64,000 nucleotides of DNA from Ga0077555 sp963761475 (lineage in GTDB: Bacteria > Pseudomonadota > Alphaproteobacteria > Rhizobiales > Hyphomicrobiaceae): the NCBI GenBank assembly GCA_963761475.1, contig CAVXGT010000014.1:124001-188000 (forward strand). The letters are read 5' to 3'. The notes under the pieces were generated by a model that was not told the origin of the DNA, ran no database searches, and saw nothing but the letters and a program-made list of their open reading frames with translations. A program made the position numbers and the translations under genes. Positions 9,031 to 17,904 of this stretch are shown piece by piece (position 1 is the first letter of the stretch; every line of letters begins with the position of its first letter).

Positions 9031-9933
9031 CTATCGATCTGGCGCAGTCTCGCGCGTCGGCCGGCTGTCGGTGGCTCGGCCTGGTGCCAATTGCACGAGG
9101 AGTGCGGCCGCGAGAATGAGCCCGGCCCCGGTCCAGCCGAGGACGGTGAGGCCCTCGCCGAGGAACATCCACGCGCCGAACGCGGCGAATAGCGTTTCCA
9201 TCGAGACGATGATGGTGGCCTCGCTCGGGCCCGTGTAGCGGACAGCCATCGAGAACAGCGTGAATGTGACCGCGCTCGACAGCACGCCGACGAACGCGAT
9301 TTCGATCCACGCATCGCTGAGCTTTTCGAGCGCGACGGTCTCGAAGAATGGTGTCGCACCGGCCCCGATCAACGCCACCACGAAGAACTGCACCGTCGTG
9401 AAGGCGATCGGCCGGCCCACTGGCGCCGCAAGCCCGACCAGCACCACATGCAGCGCCCAGAAGAGCGCCGATGCCGCCACCAACCGGTCGCCGGTCGACA
9501 GTGCCGCAAGCGTGCCGCCGCCGAGCAGCCACGTCCCGGAAAACGATAGCACGACGGCCACCCAGACGAGCCGCACGGGTGCCCGCCCGAGCAGCCCCCA
9601 GGCGATGAACGGCGTGATCACGACGTAGAGCGCCGTCAGGAAGCCTGTATTCGTCACCGTAGCCGTCACGAGCCCGATCTGCTGCAGAATGGCGGCGATG
9701 AAGAACGCCACACCCGCCGGCAGTGCCACCCGGAATACGCTCGCCCAGCTTCCGCCGTGCCCCCGCATCTCGTGCAGCGCCAGCGGCAGCAACGCCAGCG
9801 TCGCAACGAGGCTGCGTGCCGTCACGAACTGCAACGGCCCGACATGGCGCATGGCGGTTTTCTGGAACAGGAATGCGAAGCCCCAGATGGCGGCACAAGC
9901 GATCAGCAAAATCACGGCATGGGATCGACGCAT
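9031..9933 (-). CDS. DMT superfamily transporter, EamA domains
   Basis: A 300-residue inner-membrane protein with about ten hydrophobic segments arranged as two EamA repeats; the second ends in GEGLTVLGWTGAGLILAAALL, the typical EamA closing pattern. The start at 9933 (MRRSHAVILL) places the first membrane helix immediately after two arginines; a longer in-frame extension to 10050 adds a sequence with no membrane character. The family exports amino acids, nucleosides or other metabolites; the substrate is unknown. The gene is transcribed away from another small DMT-type gene at 10167. Confidence 0.85.
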   Translation of the reverse strand: MRRSHAVILLIACAAIWGFAFLFQKTAMRHVGPLQFVTARSLVATLALLPLALHEMRGHGGSWASVFRVALPAGVAFFIAAILQQIGLVTATVTNTGFLTALYVVITPFIAWGLLGRAPVRLVWVAVVLSFSGTWLLGGGTLAALSTGDRLVAASALFWALHVVLVGLAAPVGRPIAFTTVQFFVVALIGAGATPFFETVALEKLSDAWIEIAFVGVLSSAVTFTLFSMAVRYTGPSEATIIVSMETLFAAFGAWMFLGEGLTVLGWTGAGLILAAALLVQLAPGRATDSRPTRETAPDR

Positions 9934-10166
9934 GGCCGGCGGAAGTATCTGGCTTTGCGCGCCCTCGCAAGCAAATCCATGTCTGCCCTGTGCGATGAAC
10001 CGGTCGTGGCCGCACGCAGCGCTTTCGTGGCCCCTGCAACTTGATGGCATGCGCAGGCACGAGCGTCGTCCGGATTGGGCCGATCATGTCGCTGGGACGG
10101 GCGAGGCCCTTGCGCGCTAAGCCTGCTGCGGCGGCGGCGTGCCGTCGTTAGAACAGAGATCCCGCC

Positions 10167-10526
10167 ATGTCGGCAAGCCGGCTGCTGCCCTATCTCGCCC
10201 CCATCGTCCTGCTCTTTGCCTCCAACCTCTTCATGACCCTCGCCTGGTACGGCCATCTGCGTTTCAAATCTGCGCCGCTTGCCGTCGTCATCCTGGCCTC
10301 GTGGGGCATCGCCCTCATCGAGTACTGCCTGGCTGTACCCGCCAACCGCTATGGCCACGCCGTCTACTCGGCCGCCGAGCTCAAAACCATCCAGGAAGTC
10401 ATCACGCTGGTTGTGTTCGCGCTCTTTTCATGGCTGGTCCTGAAGGAGCCATTGGGGTGGAATCACGCACTTGGCTTTGCCTTCATCGCAGTGGGCGTAG
10501 GCGTCATCTTTTTCGGACGGGCTTGA
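10167..10526 (+). CDS. DMT family protein, DUF486
   Basis: A 119-residue, four-helix membrane protein of the DUF486/COG3169 family. Characteristic parts are NLFMTLAWYGHL near residue 20, the conserved central ALIEYCLAVPANRYG, and the KTIQEVITLVVFALFSW helix, with the family's charged residues preserved. Length is normal for the family. The TauE/SafE gene begins 12 bases after its stop, and GAGAGG for that gene overlaps this stop, so the two are probably co-transcribed. Function is not established; the fold is related to small multidrug/EamA transporters. Confidence 0.85.
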   Translation: MSASRLLPYLAPIVLLFASNLFMTLAWYGHLRFKSAPLAVVILASWGIALIEYCLAVPANRYGHAVYSAAELKTIQEVITLVVFALFSWLVLKEPLGWNHALGFAFIAVGVGVIFFGRA

Positions 10527-10538
10527 GAGGCGATCGCA

Positions 10539-11327
10539 GTGCCCCAATCGAGTAGCACACTGGTAGTCCTGGTGGCAGCGACGCTGTTGGGCGCCGCGGT
10601 GCAGGCAGGAACCGGCTTCGGCTTCGCTATTATTGCAGCGCCGGCGTTCCTCTATGGCATCGACGCCCTCGAGGCTGTGCCGATCCTGGTGGCCCTGCAC
10701 CTCGTCCAAAGCGCCATGTTGGTCCCACGCCTATGGTCGGTGATGCCCCGCGCCGAGTTCGATCGTCTCATCCTCGGCGCAGGCATTGGTTGTGTCCTCG
10801 GTATCGCCGTCTTCCAGTTCCTCGACTTGAGGACGCTGAAACTCACGATTGGCGTCGTCATCCTCGCCATGACCGCCTACCTCGCCTGGCGGCGCTGGCA
10901 TCCCAAGGCAGCATCCAGGGTTGACGAGGAGGTCGGCAACACGATGAGCGATGGCACCATTCGCGCGCGCAAAGCGGCAGGCCTGTTGGCCGGCGCCCTC
11001 TCCGGCGCCATGACGGCCATCCTGGTCATGCCGGGGCCGCCATTGATGCTCTATCTGCTGCGCCGGCCGATCCCTGCCGCCGAAGCCCGCGCCCTTTCGC
11101 TGACGCTCTTTGCCGCCTGCTATGCCGTTGTCTTTGCCCTGCACCTTGCGACCAAGGGGCTATCGGCGAGCGGCTGGCAGCTCGCCGCCGGCCTTGCGCC
11201 CGCTGTCGTCGTGGCGACCTGGGGGGGCGAGCGACTGTTTCGCCTGCTGTCGCCGGAAATCTATTGGCCGATCCTGCTGGGCCTTCTGCTGCTCGCTGGC
11301 CTCGGCGCCTTGGCCTCGGTGTTCTGA
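10539..11327 (+). CDS. TauE/SafE family sulfite/anion exporter
   Basis: A 262-residue membrane protein starting with GTG at 10539, supported by GAGAGG at 10525-10530. It has eight or so hydrophobic segments and the TauE/SafE repeats, beginning with the family pattern GAAVQAGTGFGFAIIAAPAF and a second half-repeat around LSGAMTAILVMPGPPLMLYLL. Members move sulfite, sulfoacetate, thiosulfate or other organic anions across the inner membrane. It follows the DUF486 gene by 12 bases and is followed by a convergent, broken NIPSNAP gene. The substrate is undetermined. Confidence 0.87.
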   Translation: MPQSSSTLVVLVAATLLGAAVQAGTGFGFAIIAAPAFLYGIDALEAVPILVALHLVQSAMLVPRLWSVMPRAEFDRLILGAGIGCVLGIAVFQFLDLRTLKLTIGVVILAMTAYLAWRRWHPKAASRVDEEVGNTMSDGTIRARKAAGLLAGALSGAMTAILVMPGPPLMLYLLRRPIPAAEARALSLTLFAACYAVVFALHLATKGLSASGWQLAAGLAPAVVVATWGGERLFRLLSPEIYWPILLGLLLLAGLGALASVF

Positions 11328-11386
11328 GCCGCGCCGGCGCCGCAAAGGCGTGGTCCAGCGCGGCTCACGTGCCACAGATCACACGA

Positions 11387-11713
11387 TCAAGGATGCGGGC
11401 CCCACGGCGCTGCCGTCATCAGCTTCACCTCTTGCGACATCACCAGTGGCCGGAACTTCGATGCGAACCCCTCGACGAAATCCTTGTTCGCAAAAACGGC
11501 GGCCCAATGCGCGCGGCGGTCCGCGTCGTCCTTGAACTTCCAGATGTGCACGAGCTAGTTGATCATGCCGGTATCGGCGACGAAATAGCCGACCAGATGC
11601 TTGTCGTGGCCGCCCTTCTTCAGTGCGGGAAATCCAAGCTCGGAGTAGTGCTTCTGCGCCTCGCCCATCTTCCCGACGTAAAGCGTGTAGGTCCGCATTT
11701 CATAGAGTGACAT
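11387..11713 (-). pseudogene. NIPSNAP family protein interrupted by in-frame TAG
   Basis: Reading from ATG at 11713, the 108-residue frame reads MSLYEMRTYTLYVGK and continues without frame change to TGA at 11387-11389. This is the normal length and pattern for a small NIPSNAP-domain protein (ferredoxin-like fold, function unclear). Codon 53 is TAG (11555-11557): the frame reads GMIN-stop-LVHIWKFKDDADRRAHW, where family members have an uncharged residue, usually Gln, so a single CAG-to-TAG change explains it. Sequence after the stop is still well conserved, which implies a recent mutation or a base-call error. GGAGAGCGGTC precedes the start. Confidence 0.8.
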
Positions 11714-11907
11714 GACCGCTCTCCTGTGATTGTCGCAGCGGTGATTGAGGCATTCTAGCCGAGGCCACGCAAGTGCATATTGGCCCGCAAGTCTGGCGTG
11801 GGGCCGGAGGTTGACCGGGGGAAAAGGGACAACCCCGCGCACCTTGTTGCGGGGCGCAAATATTGTAAGGCTTTGCGGACTTTGTTGCGCAAGGACCCGA
11901 CACACGA

Positions 11908-12783
11908 ATGAGCCAGTACCTGACCACCCGCGAGCTCGCCGAACTGCTCCGCATCAAGGAGCGCAAGGTCTACGACCTCGCAGCCTCCGGCGAGGTGCCC
12001 TGCTCTCGCGCCACCGGCAAGCTGCTTTTCCCGCGCGAGGCCGTAGCCGCCTGGATCGCCGGACGCTCGTCGGGCTCGCAAGTGCCCGTCCTGCCACCCC
12101 GCCCCCTCGTCTTCCTCGGCAGCCACGATCCCTTGCTCGAATGGGCATTGCGGGAATCGGAATGCGCCATCGCCACCTACTTTGATGGCAGCCTCGATGG
12201 ACTCACCAGGTTTTGCGCCGGCGAGGGCATTGCTGCCGGTTTGCACGTCCCCGGCGATCCGATCGACGGCTGGAGCACATCGGCCGTTACCGCCGCCTGC
12301 GCCTCCATGCCCGTTGTTCTGGTCGAATGGGCGCGCCGCCGTCGCGGCCTGATCCTGCCGGCCGACGCCACCACCAAGGGCCAGGGTGTGCGTAAGCTCG
12401 TGGGCAAGCGTCTAGCTGCCCGCCAGACGCAGTCGGGCACCCACCAGCTCCTTTGCCGTCTTCTGGGCGATGCTGGCATCGGCTTCGATGAGCTGCTGGT
12501 CACGGTCACGGCCCGCACCGAGAGTGACGCCGCCACCAGCGTTCTCGAAGGCAAGGCCGATGCAGCCTTCGGCTTGGAATCCCTGGCCCGCCAGTTTGGC
12601 CTGTCCTTCGCGCCGATCATCGAGGAGCGCTTCGATCTTTTGATCGAGCGTCGCGCCTGGTTCGAGCCGCCAATGCAGAAGTTGCTGGCCTTCTGTCGCA
12701 CTGAGCCATTTCGTGCGCGCGCCCGGGAGCACGCCGGCTACGACCTGTCTGGCTTCGGCCGCGTTCATTTCAATGGGCCATAG
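11908..12783 (+). CDS. HTH regulator with molybdate/tungstate-binding-like domain
   Basis: A 291-residue probable transcription factor. Residues 1-55 form an excisionase/MerR-like helix-turn-helix (TTRELAELLRIKERKVYDLAASGEVP, split by the recognition turn), followed by FPREAVAAWI. From about residue 65 the rest resembles the periplasmic-binding-protein-like domain of COG1910, seen in oxyanion-responsive regulators: LGSHDPLLEWAL, then GTHQLLCRLLGDAGI and ADAAFGLESLARQFGL. There is no signal peptide, so it acts in the cytoplasm. It converges on tupA with about 120 bases between, which strongly suggests that it senses tungstate or molybdate and controls the tup operon. The operator is not identified. 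Confidence 0.82.
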   Translation: MSQYLTTRELAELLRIKERKVYDLAASGEVPCSRATGKLLFPREAVAAWIAGRSSGSQVPVLPPRPLVFLGSHDPLLEWALRESECAIATYFDGSLDGLTRFCAGEGIAAGLHVPGDPIDGWSTSAVTAACASMPVVLVEWARRRRGLILPADATTKGQGVRKLVGKRLAARQTQSGTHQLLCRLLGDAGIGFDELLVTVTARTESDAATSVLEGKADAAFGLESLARQFGLSFAPIIEERFDLLIERRAWFEPPMQKLLAFCRTEPFRARAREHAGYDLSGFGRVHFNGP

Positions 12784-12902
12784 AGCCTGTTCACGTCTGG
12801 CGTGAAGGCACGTTAACTTCCGCTTCCACCGGCGACGGCGTCTTGCCTCGGCAAACGACTTGGCGCAGCCCACCGCACCGCGCTACGGCGTACGCACATT
12901 AT

Positions 12903-13730
12903 TCACTGTGCAGGCCGGGCGTTGGCGAAGAACAGCGCCTTGCCGTCGACCTGATAGCCGTTGATGGCCGCCTGCCCCGTTTTCGATAGCAGCCAGTCGA
13001 TCACCTTTTGCCCGGCGGCGCTTTTCACGTGCGGGCACTTGGCCGGGTTGACCGCGATGATGCCGTACTGGTTGAAAAGCCTCTCATCGCCCTCGACCAC
13101 AATTGTGTAGTCGCGCTTGTTCTTGAACGTGATCCATGTGGCGCGGTCGGCAAGCGCATAGGCCGACATGCCGATGGCGGCGTTGAGTGTCGCCCCCATG
13201 CCCGATCCGGTCTCGCGATACCATTTCCCCGAGTGTGGCTTGGGGTCGATCCCGGCCGAAGCCCAAAGCGCCTTCTCCTTCTTGTGCGTTCCGGAATCAT
13301 CGCCGCGCGACGCGAACAGCGCGCCCGCCTCGCCGATTTTCTTGAACGCTGCAATGGCATCCTTGCCGCCGCCGAGCTTGGCCGGGTCGCTGGCTGGGCC
13401 GACCACCACGAAGTCGTTGTACATCAGGTCAAAACGCTTCACGCCGTAGCCGCTGGCTACGAACTTTTCTTCCGCAGCCTTCGCATGCACCAGAAGCACA
13501 TCGCCGTCACACGCGCTGGCGTTCTTGATGGCCTGCCCGGTGCCCACAGCAACCACGCGAACGGTAACGCCGGTGTCCTTGGCGATTATCGGCCGGACAT
13601 GTTCGTAGAAACCGGAATTCTTGGTCGACGTCGTCGATTGCACGACGATCGCGTCGGCGGCTTGCGCCACGTTCAAGACTGCGGTCAAGGCCACGGCTGC
13701 GCCTGCGACCCAGCTGGCTGTCACCTTCAT
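12903..13730 (-). CDS. tupA: Tungstate ABC transporter substrate-binding protein TupA
   Basis: A 275-residue periplasmic binding protein with a clear signal peptide (MKVTASWVAGAAVALTAVL, cleavage near AQAAD). The oxyanion-binding signature STTSTKNSGFYEHV follows at about residues 32-45, and the family motifs GDVLLVHAKAAEEKFV and YNDFVVVGP are present. It captures tungstate and delivers it to TupB. The start at 13730 is chosen because it gives the signal peptide directly; an extension to 13820 overlaps tupC. Last gene of the tupBCA operon. Molybdate binding by a related ModA protein is less likely because the sequence pattern is of the TupA type. Confidence 0.88.
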   Translation of the reverse strand: MKVTASWVAGAAVALTAVLNVAQAADAIVVQSTTSTKNSGFYEHVRPIIAKDTGVTVRVVAVGTGQAIKNASACDGDVLLVHAKAAEEKFVASGYGVKRFDLMYNDFVVVGPASDPAKLGGGKDAIAAFKKIGEAGALFASRGDDSGTHKKEKALWASAGIDPKPHSGKWYRETGSGMGATLNAAIGMSAYALADRATWITFKNKRDYTIVVEGDERLFNQYGIIAVNPAKCPHVKSAAGQKVIDWLLSKTGQAAINGYQVDGKALFFANARPAQ

Positions 13731-13761
13731 GTCGGCTCCACGTCGTTGCGAGGGATGTGTG

Positions 13762-14550
13762 TCAGAGCACCAGTTTTCCGGCCAGGAACTGCCGCGCTTG
13801 CGGCGACTGTGGTCCGGCAAAGAAGGCGTCGGCGCGCGTATGCTCGATCAGTTGGCCGTGGTGCAGAAACACGATGTCGCCGGCAAGTCGCCGCGCCTGT
13901 CCCGTGTCGTGGGTAACCAGCACCACTTTCGTGCCGGCGTGCTGCGTGTCGAGCACGATGCTCTCGATGATAGCAGCCGAGGCCGGATCGAGGCTGGAGG
14001 TCGGCTCGTCCAGGAACAGCGCGTCCGGTTCGGTCGCGAGCGCACGCGCCACGCATAGGCGTTGTTGCTCGCCGCCCGATAGTAAGCGCGCCGGCTGCTT
14101 CGACTTTGCCAGCAGGGACACACGGTCGAGCAGCCTGTCGCGGAGGTCGGCATCGGCCCGGTCGCGAGATGCGAGGACGAAGTCGATGTTGGCCGCCACC
14201 GAGCGGCGAAGAAGCACCGGGCGCTGCATCACCATGGCCTGTCGTCGCCGTGTTTCCTCGGTGGCAGCCTGCCCTCGCCAAGAAATCGTCCCCGCGCTGG
14301 GCGCAATGAGCCCGTGCATCAGTCGAAGCAGCAGGCTTTTACCCGCGCCGTTGGGTCCCATCACGATTGTGAGTTGCCGAGCATCGAGGCTGAGATCGAC
14401 ACTGTCGACGAGCCTTAGGCCTCCAACGGTAAGAGTGACGCCGCGCAGCGCGATGCAGGCGTCGGTCGCCGGTGAGCCCTCTGCTTCGCCCGCGTGCAAC
14501 TTGCCGTCGTGTCGGGGCGCCCGCCGGGCGTCGGCCTCACGCATAGGCAT
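13762..14550 (-). CDS. tupC: Tungstate ABC transporter ATP-binding protein TupC
   Basis: A 262-residue ABC ATPase. Walker A GPNGAGKS is at residues 65-72, the ABC signature LSGGEQQR at 157-164 and Walker B ALFLDEP at 177-183, with a switch His in VTHDTGQARR. It energises tungstate uptake on the cytoplasmic face. The first 30 residues before the ABC domain are not conserved-looking, so a later start is possible. Its start region overlaps the end of tupB by 14 bases and tupA begins 31 bases downstream, so the three genes form one transcript. No C-terminal TOBE domain is present, in contrast to ModC. Confidence 0.88.
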   Translation of the reverse strand: MPMREADARRAPRHDGKLHAGEAEGSPATDACIALRGVTLTVGGLRLVDSVDLSLDARQLTIVMGPNGAGKSLLLRLMHGLIAPSAGTISWRGQAATEETRRRQAMVMQRPVLLRRSVAANIDFVLASRDRADADLRDRLLDRVSLLAKSKQPARLLSGGEQQRLCVARALATEPDALFLDEPTSSLDPASAAIIESIVLDTQHAGTKVVLVTHDTGQARRLAGDIVFLHHGQLIEHTRADAFFAGPQSPQARQFLAGKLVL

Positions 14551-15244
14551 ATCGCGATGCCGTCAGCCGGACGGCCATGACGCCGGCATTGACCGCCAGT
14601 GCCAGCGCGAGCAGCACCACGCCGAGCGCCAGGGCCAGCGTGAGGTCGCCCTTCGAGGTCTCGAGTGCAATGGCAGTCGTCATGACCCGTGTGAGGTGAT
14701 CGATGTTGCCACCCACGATCATCACCGCGCCCACTTCGGCGATGGCGCGCCCGAAGCCGGCCAGCGCCACGGTGGCGAGCGTGTAGCGGGCATCCCAGAT
14801 CAGCGCCCCCGTCACTGCGCGCCGTCCGAGCGCCATCGAGCGGAACATCTCGGCATACTCGTCATGCAGGTCTTCGAGCACCTGGCGCGACAGCGCAATC
14901 ACGATCGGCGTCACCAGGATCACTTGCGCGATGATCATCGCCGACGGCGAGTAGAGGAGGCCCAGGAACCCCATCGGTCCCGATCGCGACAGCATCAGGT
15001 AGACGCCAAGCCCCACCACCACGGGCGGCAACCCCATCAGCGCATTGGCCAACACGATCAGCGAGGTCCGGCCGGGAAAGCGCGTCACCGCCAGCAGCGC
15101 CCCGATCGGCAAGCCGATCACGCCCGCGATGGCGACAGCCGCCAGCGTCACCTGCAGCGACAGCCCGACGATCTCGACCAGATCGCCATCGGCCGAAACG
15201 ATCAATTGCCACGCCAACCCGAGGACTGAGGGAAGCTCCTGCAT
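14537..15244 (-). CDS. tupB: Tungstate ABC transporter permease TupB
   Basis: A 235-residue inner-membrane permease with about five hydrophobic segments and the MetI-like binding-protein-dependent transport signature in the cytoplasmic loop (EYAEMFRSMALGRR, then GFGRAIAEVGAVMIVGGN). First gene of the tupBCA operon. Start at 15244 (MQELPSV) is preferred over an in-frame extension to 15325, whose residues are not hydrophobic-helix-like in the expected place and which would read through the AT-rich leader. The AT-rich stretch 15270-15335 just upstream is the likely promoter area. Confidence 0.87.
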   Translation of the reverse strand: MQELPSVLGLAWQLIVSADGDLVEIVGLSLQVTLAAVAIAGVIGLPIGALLAVTRFPGRTSLIVLANALMGLPPVVVGLGVYLMLSRSGPMGFLGLLYSPSAMIIAQVILVTPIVIALSRQVLEDLHDEYAEMFRSMALGRRAVTGALIWDARYTLATVALAGFGRAIAEVGAVMIVGGNIDHLTRVMTTAIALETSKGDLTLALALGVVLLALALAVNAGVMAVRLTASRYAYA

Positions 15245-15491
15245 ATCGTGTCTGTTAGTTGCCCGTTGGAGATCGAATTCGAAAGGAATGCAGAAATAAA
15301 TCAAATTATGCAAAAGAAAACCCATTCATCGAAGCGGCAATCCATTTGGCTCTCGGCCAGGCTCTCGTGAGGGTCATGAGCCGGCCGAACGCCCGGGCAC
15401 CACCACTGCGGTGTGGATGGCAACCGCCATCCCCGATACAACTGTCGAGGTGCGCCGCAATCCGGCGTCCGCCCGAGCCCAGGAGATGCCG
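15245..15491. promoter_or_regulatory. Divergent promoter region of tupBCA and sugar isomerase gene
   Basis: About 250 bases between divergent genes. The part at 15270-15335 is markedly AT-rich compared with its surroundings and contains CATAAT on the minus strand (15305-15310), a plausible -10 for tupB, although no good -35 at the right distance was found. Tungstate-dependent regulation through the HTH/COG1910 protein would act here. No palindrome of convincing length was seen. Confidence 0.4.
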
Positions 15492-16316
15492 ATGTCGATC
15501 CGTGTATCCCTCATCACCGACGAGATAGCGCCGGAGCTCGCGCCTGGATTGCGCATGGCCGCCGAGGAAGGCTTGGCCACGGTCGACGTCCGCTCCATCG
15601 GCGGCGTCAATTTCATGTCGCTCGATGCGGCCCAGCAGCAGGCGGCAGCCCGCCAGATTCGCGATGCGGGCCTGGTCGTGGGCACGCTCGCAACCCCGTT
15701 GCTGAAGTGGCCGGCGCCCGGCCGCTCGGCTGACGACATGGGCGACCAGTTCGGTTTCGATCGCCGCGGCCGAAGCAATGATCAGCTCTACGAGGAGGCC
15801 TTTCGCTGCGCCGATGTGCTCGGCGCGCGCAACGTGCGTGTGTTCTCGCTCTTGAAATACGACGGCTTCCGCTTCGCCGACCTCGACGCCGACGTCGAAA
15901 AGCTCATCCGCCTTGCCGAGCGCCACGACGTCACTGTCCACATCGAGAACGAGCACGTCTGCAACGTCCACACCGTCGGTGACCTGATCGCCGCCATGGA
16001 GCATTGGCAGAACCCGCGCCTGCAGGCCCTGCTCGACATCACCAACGCCTGGCGTGCCGAGCCGGCCAGCGTCGATGAGGTCGCCCGCCTTGCGCCGTTT
16101 GTCAGCCAGAGCCACTTCAAGGATTGGAGCGCCGCCAAGTCGCGCATGGTGGCGCTTGGCGAAGGCGATGTGCCGTTTGCGAGCCTGTTGCAGCCGCTTT
16201 ACGCCGAAGCCCGCACGCGCGAGTTGACCTTCGTCGTCGAAACCCATGTCCCCGACGAGCAACCGGGTGCCACGCTCCGGTCCGTCCGCGCCCTCAAGCG
16301 CTTGGCGGGCGTCTAG
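15492..16316 (+). CDS. Sugar phosphate isomerase/epimerase family protein (TIM barrel)
   Basis: A 274-residue cytosolic protein of the AP endonuclease 2/xylose isomerase-like TIM-barrel family. The probable metal and catalytic acids are Glu in VTVHIENEHVCN, Asp in LLDITNAW, His in QSHFKDW and Glu in FVVETHVPDE, matching the order of metal ligands in these isomerases. ATG at 15492 has AGGAG at 15481-15485; an ATG at 15486 sits too close to that site. The upstream extension to 15411 is unlikely to be translated. The natural substrate is unknown; relatives act on sugars, inosose or hydroxypyruvate. Confidence 0.83.
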   Translation: MSIRVSLITDEIAPELAPGLRMAAEEGLATVDVRSIGGVNFMSLDAAQQQAAARQIRDAGLVVGTLATPLLKWPAPGRSADDMGDQFGFDRRGRSNDQLYEEAFRCADVLGARNVRVFSLLKYDGFRFADLDADVEKLIRLAERHDVTVHIENEHVCNVHTVGDLIAAMEHWQNPRLQALLDITNAWRAEPASVDEVARLAPFVSQSHFKDWSAAKSRMVALGEGDVPFASLLQPLYAEARTRELTFVVETHVPDEQPGATLRSVRALKRLAGV

Positions 16317-16468
16317 GTCCGGACCTGCCGCCGCCTGTCCGCTGGCTTGTCGCTCGCCGGCGCTGCTGCGGCCAAAGCCTTCAAACGGTCATGCGCTGAT
16401 CATTCTCTGGCCAATGTTGGCGCCGAGTCTGTGCAGCACATTCAAAAATCCCGCTTGAGGCTCCCACA

Positions 16469-17842
16469 ATGTCGTCGATTTTCAAGCCACTGCGTCGCTT
16501 TCCACGTCTCGCTGCCGCCCTTCTGGCCGCTCTCGCGCCGTCCACAGCCTTGGCGGCCGACGCCAACCCGATCGCCATCAAGGCCGAGTTGGCCCAGGGC
16601 GTACTGCCCGCCGGTCTTGCCAAGCGCACCTATCTGAGGATCGCCGTCACGCCGTCCCGCCGCGACACCGCACGCCGGGCGCCCATGAACGTGGCGCTGG
16701 TCATCGACCGCTCGGGCTCCATGGCCTCGCATGCCCGCATGGCCAACGCGCGCGAGGCCGCCCGCATGGCCGTCGACCGCCTCGGCCGCGACGACATCCT
16801 TTCCGTCGTCAGCTACGACAACCAGGTCGATGTCGACGTGCCCGCCACCAAGCTCGTCGATCCCTACACCGTCAAGCGCCAGATCGACCGTCTGACGCCC
16901 CGCGGCTCAACCGCCATTCATGCAGCCCTGCTTGCAGCCTCCAACGAGGTCCGCAAGTTCAAGTCCCGCGATCGCGTCAATCGCATCGTTCTGATTTCCG
17001 ATGGCCTTGCCAACGTCGGCCCCGCCAAGCCCTCCGATTTCGTCGCGCTCGGCCGCGAATTGGCAAGCGAGGGCATCACCGTTTCGACCATTGGCCTCGG
17101 CACCGGCTACAACGAGGACCTGATGGCGGGCCTCGCCCGCGCCGCTGATGGCGGCCACGTCTTCGTACAGGAAAGCGCCGATCTTGCGGGCTTTCTCGCA
17201 CGCGAGTTCGACGATGCACAAAGCATTGTCGGACAGGAGGTCGAGATCATCATTCGCCTGAAGGACGGCGTGCGCCCTCTGCGCTCGCTCGGCCGTGAGG
17301 CGAAGATCTCTGCCGACAAGCGCGAGATTGCCTACAAGGTCGGCGCGTTGGTTGGCGGCGTCGAGCAGGTCCTGCTGGGCGAGATCGAGGTCGATGCCTC
17401 CTCGGGCCTCTCCTCCGCCGCAATCGCCGACATAACCGTCAGCTATACCGACGTTGCCAGCGGCCGCCGCAAATCGGAAACGGCAGCGGCCTCGGTCACC
17501 TTCGACGCCGACCACGACCGCGCGGAAAAGAGCATCAATGCCGCTGTCATGCGCGACGTGACGACCCTCGTCTCGCGCGCCAATCGCCAGGAAGCCGTCG
17601 AGCTGCGTGACAAGGGTCGCATCGAGGAGGCGCGCAGCAAGTTCGAGGCCAACGCCGCCTACGTTCGCAGCCAGCAGAAGCGCCTGCCGGGCGCCGAGAC
17701 CTACGCGCCGCTGGTCGAGGAGCTCAAGGCCAACGACCTCGCCGCCTCCCCGACCGCCCAGTCGAGCGAAGGCTGGCAAAGGGCGCGCAAGGTGCAGCGG
17801 GCAACCGATTCCAACAAGTTCGGCGCCAGCCAGAAGTATTGA
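16469..17842 (+). CDS. Secreted von Willebrand factor type A domain protein
   Basis: A 457-residue exported protein. The signal peptide covers about residues 1-29 (ending STALAAD). A VWA domain begins near residue 72 (MNVALVIDRSGSM), with an intact MIDAS metal site DRSGSM and a matching RGSTAIHAAL threonine motif; ISDGLANVG supplies the distal Asp. A C-terminal region of about 200 residues without a known domain follows, with a charged helical segment (EAVELRDKGRIEEARSKF) that looks like a tetratricopeptide-type helix. It probably mediates metal-dependent binding in the periplasm or at the surface. It is alone and converges on the nitroreductase gene. Confidence 0.85.
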   Translation: MSSIFKPLRRFPRLAAALLAALAPSTALAADANPIAIKAELAQGVLPAGLAKRTYLRIAVTPSRRDTARRAPMNVALVIDRSGSMASHARMANAREAARMAVDRLGRDDILSVVSYDNQVDVDVPATKLVDPYTVKRQIDRLTPRGSTAIHAALLAASNEVRKFKSRDRVNRIVLISDGLANVGPAKPSDFVALGRELASEGITVSTIGLGTGYNEDLMAGLARAADGGHVFVQESADLAGFLAREFDDAQSIVGQEVEIIIRLKDGVRPLRSLGREAKISADKREIAYKVGALVGGVEQVLLGEIEVDASSGLSSAAIADITVSYTDVASGRRKSETAAASVTFDADHDRAEKSINAAVMRDVTTLVSRANRQEAVELRDKGRIEEARSKFEANAAYVRSQQKRLPGAETYAPLVEELKANDLAASPTAQSSEGWQRARKVQRATDSNKFGASQKY

Positions 17843-17848
17843 CCCCCG

Positions 17849-17884
17849 CGGCAAGCTGGTGGCGCCATCGTCGCCGGCTTGCCG
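17849..17884. terminator. Possible hairpin between convergent genes
   Basis: CGGCAAGC (17849-17856) and GCTTGCCG (17877-17884) are perfectly complementary around a 20-base loop that itself contains a small GC stem. It lies directly between the stop of the VWA gene and the stop of the convergent nitroreductase gene. There is no T-run on either side, so classical intrinsic termination is uncertain. Confidence 0.4.
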
Positions 17885-17904
17885 TTCGCTTGGGCCCCGG
17901 CCGC

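Noticed and set aside
11555..11557. Programmed readthrough or pyrrolysine at the NIPSNAP TAG
   Set aside because: No pyrrolysine genes or downstream structure are visible, and NIPSNAP proteins do not use recoding; mutation or base error is simpler.
13757..15229. A 490-codon plus-strand open frame over tupC and tupB
   Set aside because: Antisense to two genes with intact ABC ATPase and permease motifs.
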